NCBI RefSeq assembly: GCF_043290135.1
Contig: NC_134700.1
Coordinates: 77,058,000 to 77,121,999, forward strand
Origin: Rhipicephalus microplus
Taxonomy: Eukaryota; Arthropoda; Arachnida; Ixodida; Ixodidae
Direction of reading: 5' to 3'
DNA: 64,000 nt
Position numbers and translations under genes: made by a program. Each line of letters begins with the position of its first letter. Positions within the stretch are counted from its first letter, which is position 1. The notes beneath the pieces were generated by a model that saw only the letters and a program-made list of their open reading frames with translations, did not search any database and was not told where the DNA came from. Positions 56,366 through 64,000 of the stretch are shown piece after piece.

Positions 56366-56805
56366 ATGACGATAGCTACAACGCGAGAACAGAACGACGA
56401 CAAAGAGACAAGGGCACGAGTGCTAACTTCCAACTGAGTTTATTGCTCAGAGCACGAAAACATATAGAGGAGACAGTAAACCATGTGACAAAAACCAAGT
56501 GACACAAAGAGCAATGCATGAGTAAGGGAAAAAACAAAAGCACAGAAAAAGCCAAATAAAAGTCTATAAGGAAATGAAACAGAAAAGTAAAAGTAATATA
56601 ACTACTTGCGCGCACCGAACCCTTCGAGGAACCTTAGTTCCTTCTCGGACAGAGACACGGAGGGCTTGCTAGTGCAGGACACCTGTTCGCGTGCGATGTG
56701 CGCGGCCTCGACGATAACTCGGGTGCGCTCATCCCTGTGCCTATACAGCGTCACTGTATCCTTTAAAAGGGGCTCACAGTTGCATTCAGTGCAGTGCTGA
56801 GCAAG
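56366..56805 (-). pseudogene. Penelope-like element C-terminus and 3' end, minus copy
   Basis: On the minus strand 56,802-56,604 reads HCTECNCEPLLKDTVTLYRH, ERTRVIVEAAHIAREQVSCT and SLSEKELRFLEGFGARK followed by a stop, the C-terminus typical of GIY-YIG Penelope-like elements. The 3' UTR and terminal sequence continue to about 56,366 (GTTCTCGCGTTGTAGCTATC). It faces a second copy head-to-head. Confidence 0.75.
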
Positions 56806-56819
56806 AAAATTATCTTTCC

Positions 56820-57275
56820 CGTTTCTAACATTTCTAACAGGGATGAGCGCACCTGAGTTATCGTCGAGGCCGCGCAGATGGCACGCGAACAGGTGGCTTG
56901 TATTAGCAAGCCCTCCGTGTCTCTGTCCGAGAAGGAACTCAGGTTCCTAGAATGCGCGCTCAAGTAGTTATATTACTTTTACTTTTCTGTTTCGTTTGCT
57001 TATAGACTTTTTTGCCTTTTTCTGTGCTTTGTGTTTTTTTCCCTTACTCATGTATTGATCTTCGTGCCACATGGTTTACTGTCTCCTCTATATGTTTTCG
57101 CCCTCTACGCAATAAACTCAATTGGAAGTTAGCAGTAGTTATACCGCGAGAAAAGAACGACGACACAGAGACAAGAAGGACACGAAGCGCTCGTGTCCTT
57201 CTTCTCTCTGTGCCGTCGTTCTGTTCTCGCACTATAACTATCGTCATGCCATACCAACTAGCCCAAGCTGCCACA
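56820..57275 (+). pseudogene. Penelope-like element C-terminus and 3' end, plus copy
   Basis: It mirrors the minus copy: RDERT-stop-VIVEAAQMAREQV and SLSEKELRFLECALK, a 3' UTR with AATAAACTCAATTGGAAGTT, then a long hairpin and the terminal sequence CATGCCATACCAACTAGCCC up to ACACTTTA. It is truncated just upstream of the shared RDERT region and joined to the inverted copy near 56,805-56,838. Confidence 0.75.
57137..57239. other. Terminal hairpin, about 50-bp arms
   Basis: The left arm (57,137 on, AGTTATACCGCGAGAAAAGA) is the near-perfect reverse complement of the right arm ending at 57,239 (GTTCTCGCACTATAACT), around an AAGCGCTC centre. The right arm is the normal Penelope 3' terminal sequence, so the left arm is an inverted terminal duplication. 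Confidence 0.85.
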
Positions 57276-57282
57276 CTTTATG

Positions 57283-57381
57283 GAAGTTAGCGCTCGTGCC
57301 CTTGTCTCTTTGTCGTCGTTCTGTTCTCGCGCTATGACTATCGTGATGTCATAACAACTAGCCCCAACTGCCACACTTCAC
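57283..57381 (+). mobile_element. Third Penelope-like 3' terminal fragment
   Basis: It directly follows the plus copy and repeats its terminal segment from GGAAGTTAGCGCTCGTGCCC through GTTCTCGCGCTATGACTATC to CTGCCACACTT. Together with the hairpin this gives a tandem-plus-inverted cluster of one terminal sequence. Confidence 0.75.
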
Positions 57382-59334
57382 TAACTATATAGGTTAGTAA
57401 GAGTACGACACCCGCCAAGTCACGCCCTCTGATTGAGCGAAACGAACGTGCGAGATCTATAACTTCAACAGAAAACTGCGCGCAAGGATGACAAAGGTCG
57501 AAAGGAGGGTTGTATCTAAAAATAGAACATGGTAAACATTCTAAGGAAACCCATAACGCCATTAGAAACACCGCATGAAAATATGTGAATCACCGCAAAG
57601 TCCACAATGCAAATATAAGAACTCTGCCGCGCGAACACACACAGTGGGCTCAATCCCGCATTTATTATTACTTATTGTTCTGGAATATGTGACGCGTGAT
57701 TCACATTGCAAGGACCACTGTCGCAGCTCTGGACGACAATTAAATGCTCACATTAACGCAGCGTGTATTACGATTCACTGCTTGACATGAGGCGAAATCT
57801 AACGAAAGGTATACTACCATACGCTTGCAAAAAAGTACACGAAAGCGACAGCTCAAATACATATATTAAATCTGCTCTCACATCAATCATACTACGCGCC
57901 GCAAAGCCACTTTGATTAAATTGAGTTGCCTTCATACGTTGAGATATGCGGTAGAAACGGCACTGAATTGTATGGTAAACATTGTCGCACGTCTTCCGAT
58001 TGACTTATTTCAGCGCAAGATACGTGGGGTACTATCTTTAGCGTTAAAGGGGTGTCGAAGGGGCTGAATCGCTCTGGGGAAGCACTTGATAGAAACAGTT
58101 TGTAATAAATATATGCACTTCGTGCCACCCGAAAACAAATGAAATTTCAGAGGGATGTGTAAATTTATTTTCATCAAGAAATTTGCTCACGTCGTAACGT
58201 AACATATATTAGACCATAAACGCAATTTGCGAACGCAATCGGGCGTCATACAAAAACGATGTCAACATGTATTTAATGTGAATTATTACGACCTACTAAA
58301 TTGAAACAGCGGTTTTAATACTTTTAAGATAGAACGTTTGCCAAGTTTTATTGTAATCAAATGTTTCATTGCAATGCAACATATCTCAACGAGCAAAATT
58401 CTCAACTCGGCCACAACCGACAACAACAGAAAGCAGGTGTCATGAAATAAAAATGAACACCTCACACGCAAACACACAGAGGTAAACTCAATAGGCGCCG
58501 CGACTCATGAGACAGCGCAGTGAGCGGACTACAGCACGCCGGTGTTCGCGGAAGGAATTCGAAGCTTCACAGGACACACACAACAAAAAAGCAAAAAATA
58601 TTAGCTTCAAATACCCGCCGCCACTCGTAATGACGTCTCGCACGGCGGAACGGGCGTTTAAAGATAACGCCAAGTAAATTGACAACTGAAGGTCGCGCAG
58701 AACCCACATTTCAATCTGTCGAGTCCACACAAAGATGGCACCGAGAGCGTATCGTATCTTTTCGGCGTCTGCTAGCCCGAAACCTACCCAAAACCTTCCA
58801 GAAAGCTTCCACAACTAAAGTGTCCTGGAAGCGTCTGGTGACCTTCGGGCTCCCCGCGGGTCGCCAGAACGTCCAACCCGAGAAAAACGAACGCCAACCG
58901 AAAGTGCGCCGCGGGGGGGGGGGGGGGGGGGGCGGAGCAGCCGGAGAAAAACGAACGCGCTCTGGCTGGCTCTGGCTGGCTCTGGCAGCCCGCGGGTAGC
59001 CAGCAGTGGAAAATCGAAGAGCCCCGGTGATAACAAGATCCGGACGTGAGAGAGAGAAACAACATTTTTCGCGCATCCGGCGTGCGGGAAGTCACCGGCC
59101 GCGCAGGGCGCGGGTATTCCCTATCTAAAGACTATGGCTAATAGTCCTATAGTCCGAGGCCCTAGATCTTGAGGACGTTGTGCTCTTGCTAGGCGTTGGA
59201 TACTCGGGCTCCTCCGCTCCCGTTGTCCGGGGCGTCGGTTCCCTTTCTCGTCTGCTTTGCCAGGGCCTCCTCAAGCCGCTGGATGGCCCTTTCCAGACGT
59301 GACTCTCCGCTATTGCGACTTCCGGTCACTCGCA
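57382..59334. other. Unassigned region with G-run
   Basis: About 1.9 kb. Frames at 57,575-57,790 and 58,488-58,814 lack recognised domains. A run of about 18 G stands at 58,914-58,932 in GC-rich sequence (58,800-59,120). The CpG-rich stretch with frames on both strands could be a promoter-like island, but I see no TATA box or exon that supports one. Confidence 0.3.
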
Positions 59335-59455
59335 TGCAGCCTCTGCAGATGTGAACATCAGTCGCTTTTTGGTCGCCAGTCGTGAATGGTCGCGCGACCC
59401 CTGCTAGTCTGCTAGTCATCGGTGCGCACCAGCTTAAAGGAGCTTGTTCGAAGCT
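59335..59455. repeat. Fragment related to the 26.46-kb inverted-repeat element
   Basis: It shares TCAGTCGCTTTTTGGTCGCC, GAATGGTCGCGCGACC and CATCGGTGCGCACCAGCTT with 26,500-26,600 (CAGTCGCTTTGCGACC, AAATGGCCGCGCGACTG, CGCCGGTGTGCACCAGCCTT). It indicates a dispersed family. Confidence 0.65.
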
Positions 59456-59559
59456 ACTTCTTTCTGATGCGTGCAGTGGTCGCAGGCTTTATTTGTTAAC
59501 AAAAAAAAATGAGCACGCAATTATTATGTTGTTGAAAGTAGCTCAGACAGATGTCGGGC

Positions 59560-59750
59560 GATTGCCTCCCTAATTACGGGACTTCTGACAAACGAAGTTG
59601 CGTGTGAAAACGGCTCTCAGTTTCGCTCCCTAGCATTTATTCAGTTCCCGAAGGACCGTGCCATTCTCTCTCACTCTTCGCTGTACTACCCCCAGACAAA
59701 TGGACTTGAAGAACGCTTCAATCGTGTGTTCAAAAACTTCGTACCGACAG
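59560..59750 (+). pseudogene. Ty3/gypsy integrase core fragment
   Basis: Plus strand, ENGSQFRSLAFIQFPKDRAI then SSLYYPQTNGLEERFNRVFK, the second Asp-to-Glu region of a gypsy integrase (here E-N-G in place of the usual D-N-G). The protein is unlike the 34-54 kb elements and may belong to the lineage of the 24.7-26.4 kb relic. No other domains are attached. Confidence 0.7.
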
Positions 59751-59751
59751 C

Positions 59752-59790
59752 TTTTCTATGGGACGTTAAACCCCAATATCAATCAATCAG
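59752..59790 (+). mobile_element. Ruka-type SINE tail fragment
   Basis: ATGGGACGTTAAACCCCAAT then ATCAATCAATCA, the last 35 bp or so of the SINE, directly following gypsy integrase sequence. It is a strongly 5' truncated insertion. Confidence 0.75.
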
Positions 59791-60167
59791 CTTTTATAGG
59801 ATATCGGCCGTTCTGCCCAGTGGTCATCGAGTACTTTGGCATCTCCACGTGTACACCGCAGTGACCACGGGGGTCGCCCCGGCTTTGTTCCTGCATAGAA
59901 GGCTGCTGAGAACCCGTCTGGACCAACGTTTATAGACCCTGTTCAGTTGCCAAACTCTCCGCCTCTGCTATACAATAAAAACGGTGCAAACTTACTACCG
60001 GTATAGGTGGCGCTACTGCAGCACCAGGCTCCTCGTAGCAGACGACGAAGTGCCAGCGGACGTGGCATGTGCAGCTGCTATCCGCGCAAATACTGAACTG
60101 CTTGAAAACGCAACGACGAGAACGACTAGTTTTAAATGCGAAGCTTTTCTTAGCAAACTTCGACGAT

Positions 60168-60170
60168 CTG

Positions 60171-60223
<53 letters not shown>

Positions 60224-60240
60224 GTATCTATCTATCTATC

Positions 60241-60271
<31 letters not shown>

Positions 60272-60276
60272 CTATA

Positions 60277-60313
<37 letters not shown>
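60168..60313. repeat. (TATC)n microsatellite
   Basis: About 146 bp of TATC (TCTA) units with a few variants (TATG, TATT, TATA). The isoleucine-tyrosine-leucine-serine frame across it is an artefact. Confidence 0.96.
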
Positions 60314-60314
<1 letters not shown>

Positions 60315-60359
60315 GCCGCCTGCAACTTCTAGCTCTCCTGGCCGATTGGATAATGGTAT

Positions 60360-60555
60360 TTAGACCAAGCTTGGTATGGCATAACATGACTATATAACGA
60401 GCATATTTGACTAGTCACAACATAAAGATCGTGACATGTATGCCATGAATGTCATGATTTACATTTCATGGTGTTGCTACTCTTTGCGGTGGTTTCGTTC
60501 ACGTGACATGTTTCAAGACTGGTATGGTATGACATGATTGCATAAAACAACAAGG
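60360..60555. repeat. Two diverged units of a dispersed tandem repeat
   Basis: CTTGGTATGGCATAACATGA (about 60,370) recurs as CTGGTATGGTATGACATGAT (about 60,517), giving a period of about 148 bp. The words GTGACATGT and CATGAT resemble the repeat at the right end of the window. Confidence 0.55.
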
Positions 60556-60573
60556 GCCGCTCCCACAAAGTCG

Positions 60574-62880
60574 TCATAGTGTTCTTGTCGTCATAGTGTT
60601 ATCCTGATTGATGGAGATGGGTTGACAGCCTTCCAAAATTGCTTGGGGTGATTTTTTCACACATTTGTTAATGTTATCTCGAAGAGGTTTCGTTGAGCAG
60701 CGCGAATGGTTTCTGAAAGCTTTTCTTACTGCACTTTGGTATGCTTGCCACATGGGTTGATCATTTCTTGCCTTCGCTTTCCTAAACAATCTTTCCTTTG
60801 TACTTATTTCCTTTTTAATTGAATTAGAGAACCATGGCACTGACTGCTTGCTTTGAATAGTTACCATTGGAACATACTTCTCAGTTAATTCTTGCATTTT
60901 ATCCGAAAACAGCCTCCAATTTTGTTCTACTGAGCGGTCGCAATAACCTTGCTCGAAAGAAGTATAGAATTGTTCCAGTACAGCGGTTAATTTTTCATAG
61001 TTGCCTTTTTCATAAAGCTTTATTTGCTTCCTCTTCGGTTTTTCTGTCTGAAGTGATGATTGAAAAAATGCAATGATAACTTTATGATCACTAATTTTTT
61101 TAGGTGATGAACTGCCTGGATACAGCTTGTGTTGGACATAAGAATCGTCAAGAATGTTGGCGGTGTGAGTTGTCTTCCTCATGGCTTGGGTTATTATTTG
61201 ATTTGATTGATATGTGGGGTTTACCGTCCCAAAACCACTATATGATTATGAGAGACGCCGTAGTGGAGGACTCCGGAAATTTAGACCACCTGGGGTTCTT
61301 TAACGTGCACCCAAATCTGAGCACACGGGCCTACAACATTTCCGCCTCCATCGGAAATGCAGCCGCCGCAGCCGGGATTCGAACCCGCGCCCTGCGGGTC
61401 AGCAGCCGAGTACCTTAGCCACTAGACCACCGCGGCGGGGCTGGGTTAATATTTCCGTTAATTGAAAATTATGGAATGTAGCAAGGAATTGGCCGGACTC
61501 CTCAGTGGCTCCATTTAAATGATTAAACAAGTCGATAGAAGGGTAGATAAAATTGCCGCAGGTTAATAAATTTGCAGCGTGATATTTTTTTTCGAATAAG
61601 GTCAAGGAAATCTATAAATTGCGTGCACAAATCAGCAATGTGGGTTCGGGGGGCGGTAGCACCCTCCGATAATGGTGAGGTTTGATCAGGTTCGGCAAGC
61701 CATGAAGATTATCTCTAGGGGTCTTTGTAGTTCTATTTTGAAGTGACTAATTGAGGTTTTTATTCCAATTAGGACACCGCCACCTCGGCTTAGTAAGCGG
61801 TCTCTACGGTAAATAGTGAAACCGGGCAGGTACGGAGTAACTTCCGAGTCGGCAATATGTGATGACAGCCATGTTTCTGTAAGAATGATGAAGTCGCAAT
61901 CAGATGATTGGATTACGGTGGATAGTTCGTCGCGCTTGGGGAGAACGCTACGAATGTTAGTATAAAGAATCGAGTATGTGACGTCATAAGTAGATATAGT
62001 GGCATTCTGGGGCGGTTTACGGAGGGTTGAATGTGGCAGATAAGGTGTTGTGGCATTTTTATTTTGCTAGCTGCCTCGTTTTGTCATTTCTTTCACCGAT
62101 TTCTGAACAGTGTCTTAGCGGTATGTCTTTTTTCCTTTGATGAGTTTATTGTAGCGCAATTTAAAGACCGTATTTCATTCACGAGCGAAGCGAATCAGCT
62201 GACGACAAACAGAATACGTTGCGAAACAAAAATCCCCCGATATGCCTATATTTGTGCCTTTGAGCATGATCGCTTTAGATAGCAGATCGTCCTTAGTTTT
62301 ATAAGATGCAAAATTCACAATTATCGGACGAACTTTGTCGTGGGCGCTTCTGCCGATAAGATGCACTCTTTGAATATCCTTCAATTCCAGTGTTAGTTTC
62401 AAAGTGTCTCTGCAAATATTGGTTACAAGTTTTTCGCTATCTGCCCAAGATTCCGATTCGCCTTCTACAAAGCCGTAGAAGACAAGATTGCAGCGACGCG
62501 ACCTGTCTTCGGCGTCATTTAATCGGTCCTGAATGCCAACAAGTCTCTCTAACGTCTGCATGGATGTTCTCCACAAATTGTCCACATCTGACCTCAAGTC
62601 CTGTAATAGTTTGCATTGATCCTCGGTTTTCACTATGCGTGCGACGATGTCAGCAAGGATCTGTTCAGCGTTAGTGTGTTTTGGATGCGCGGGGTAGGGC
62701 CCAGATTTTCCTCCACGTCTCCCGACAGCATCAACAGTTCGAGAGCAACGTTCACAAAACTACAAAGCAACGACGCAGCGCAGCGTGGGCTCGGCAGCTG
62801 CACTAAACAACGATTGGTAGTCTTCTTAGCGTAAGGACAATCGTAAGTGCATACCTGCGTGATAAACACGAACGGCGAGA
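60574..62880 (-). pseudogene. LINE fragment: ORF1 with 2A-like start, endonuclease and linker
   Basis: Minus strand. ORF1 begins with a hydrophobic stretch and GDVEENLGPTP (62,696-62,722 for the 2A-like core), then after a frameshift continues in the 62,633-62,175 frame (RRCNLVFYGFVEGESE, IQRVHLIGRSAHDKVRPIIV), an L1-ORF1-like core. ORF2 endonuclease pieces at 61,960-61,450 read LYTNIRSVLPKRDELSTVIQ, FIILTETWLSS, GGGVLIGI and CYRPPNPH. A SINE at 61,201-61,440 separates these from ISDHKVIIAFF and the linker PWFSNSIKKEISTKERLF (61,182-60,574). The RT domain is missing. Related to the 48-52 kb LINE but not the same family. Confidence 0.75.
61187..61454 (-). mobile_element. Ruka-type SINE with 13-bp target duplication
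   Basis: SINE body 61,201-61,440, minus strand. It has a conserved head with box A and box B (GGTTCGAATCCC-like, here GGGTTCGAATCCC) and an ATCAAATCAAAT tail. Flanks are TGGGTTATTATTT (61,187-61,199) and TGGGTTAATATTT (61,442-61,454), 12 of 13 matching. It interrupts the LINE endonuclease between EILTQ and the MRKTTHT continuation. Confidence 0.94.
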
Positions 62881-63244
62881 TTAGGCACTAAGCCATGGCA
62901 CAGCTGACGAGCCCACGAAGCGTCGGCTGTTGGGAGCGGCCCTTTGTAGGTGACGGGAATCCTGACGTCGGTGATCTTAGTGAATCTTGTCAAAACAGGG
63001 TCCTTCAAGTGTGGATGATTACGCCATTTCTTGGTCCTGCGGCTGGAGCTGGTTTTCCCAGGTGGAGAGGGATTCCAGCAAGCGACGTACGCGTGATAGC
63101 TCCTGGATTCGCGAAGTATTCATAGCGCGATGTAGCTGCGGCACTGCAGCAGGCGTCGGGGAGGCTGATTGAAGCAAGCACCTGCGTGATAAACACGAAC
63201 GGCGACATTAGGCACTGAGCCATGGCACAGCTGATAAGCCCACG
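62853..63244. repeat. 65-bp direct repeats flanking 262 bp
   Basis: 62,853-62,917 and 63,180-63,244 share CCTGCGTGATAAACACGAAC and CATGGCACAGCTGA with a few differences. The enclosed segment (62,918-63,179) is GC-rich with no recognised gene. Confidence 0.85.
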
Positions 63245-63262
63245 TGACGCGAACAGACAACA

Positions 63263-64000
63263 TAGGTAAATGACACATCCAAACATGATAATCACCACAT
63301 GCGTGTCATGTAACAACATTACTACATGCCACACTCATCACGCGCTCACGGCCATTTCGCTAGCTTCACATATGCCAAACTTGGTTTTACGTGACGTCAA
63401 ATGACGATGATATGTGACTGGTGCAAACATGATAATCATGAGATGCAGGTCGTGTGAGAACACAACTACATGCCACAGTGAAGGCGCCGGTGCGCGTGCT
63501 CGACGGCGTTCGTTTCGTCGCGTCACGCCGGCGTTGCCACGCGAGGCGGCGGTCTTGCCGTATACTCGCAGGTGCGCGCTCCATTGCTCTAACGCATGCG
63601 CGTTTCAGAGCATCTGGAGTTCCTCCGTCTCGAAAGGAGGCAGACGCAATGCTGTAATGGTAACGCATTGGCGCCGAATGCAGCATGTCACATTTCACCC
63701 CGGTTGCCGTCGGGCCGCGCCGACGGACGCTGGTCACGCCGGTCGCACTTGCCGTCAGACTATAGAGTGCTCGCATTTTGCTAATGTAGCGTCGCTGTCA
63801 ACGTTACGTTGGAGTATATTGGGCCGTTCATGATGCACTCGAGGCCGTTTCGCTAGCTCCACATATGCCAAATTTGGTGTTACGTGACGTCAATGGATGA
63901 CGAAGGTAAATGACTGGTGCAAACAGGATAATCATCAGACGCGTGTCATGTAAGAACATGAGAACATACCAAGCTCATAGCGTGCTCGCGGTCGCTTTGC
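63263..64000. repeat. Dispersed tick-type tandem repeat, interrupted
   Basis: Units share GCAAACATGATAATCATGAG, TGCGTGTCATGTAAC, GCTAGCTCCACATATGCCAA and GGTGTTACGTGACGTCAATG. One unit runs from about 63,275, a second from about 63,420, and a third from about 63,835 to the window end; the period is about 143 bp. Between about 63,480 and 63,825 an unrelated GC-rich segment (CGACGGCGTTCGTTTCGTCG) interrupts the second unit after CTACATGCCACA. Confidence 0.7.

Noticed and set aside
58800..59120. CpG-island promoter with host first exon
   Set aside because: GC-rich frames exist on both strands but no start, splice or TATA context supports a gene; low-complexity G-run and CTGG repeats explain much of it.

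Overview
This window looks like intergenic or intronic DNA of an ixodid (hard) tick, probably a metastriate, and most likely from the Rhipicephalus group. The main evidence is four well-preserved copies, one decayed copy and one tail fragment of a tRNA-derived SINE. It has box A and box B like promoter motifs, a body of about 240 bp and an (ATCA)n tail, and it matches the tick SINE family known as Ruka. Base composition, long simple repeats and the many decayed retroelements also fit a large tick genome. I see no bacterial operons, rRNA genes, conventional tRNA genes or CRISPR arrays.

Layout: 0.66-2.1 kb holds simple repeats and a 196-bp tandem duplication. 2.6-5.6 kb is a P-element/THAP9-like transposase relic interrupted by a SINE. 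7.87-10.2 kb is a SINE followed by an I-type LINE relic with RNase H. 10.2-10.9 kb is a very long GATA/GGAT microsatellite. 12.5-17.1 kb is a decayed LINE whose first ORF carries an SGNH/GDSL-like domain. 17.3-20.2 kb holds two more LINE 3' parts. 20.94-21.15 kb is the only segment that resembles an exon of an ordinary host gene. 23.6-26.4 kb is a Penelope-like element with a GIY-YIG domain abutting a Ty3/gypsy relic. 26.4-27.3 kb holds two non-autonomous DNA elements; one has an 8-bp target duplication. 27.6-29.1 kb is a HARBI1/PIF-Harbinger nuclease pseudogene with a clear intron. 29.8-30.8 kb is a LINE 3' end. 32.8-33.9 kb and 40.15-40.81 kb (both minus) hold exons resembling the Myb/SANT-like partner protein of Harbinger elements.

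Two Ty3/gypsy elements are complete in outline. The first (34,098-40,082, plus) has 168-bp LTRs and ACAT target duplications. The second (44,422-54,007, minus) has about 148-bp LTRs and GATG target duplications. They belong to one lineage: similar Gag, Pol and sequence upstream of the 3' LTR, and no env. Both carry stops and frameshifts. The second sits inside a diverged host tandem array (unit about 110-118 bp) and is itself split by a 4.3-kb LINE that contains a SINE, giving four nested levels.

The right end (56.3-64 kb) has head-to-head Penelope 3' ends with a long terminal hairpin, a gypsy integrase fragment, a TATC microsatellite, a LINE fragment whose ORF1 begins with a degenerate 2A-like motif, and units of a tick-type dispersed tandem repeat. 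Almost everything is self-replicating DNA in various states of decay; I did not find an intact host gene. Family assignments rest on motifs read by eye, so clade-level names are tentative.
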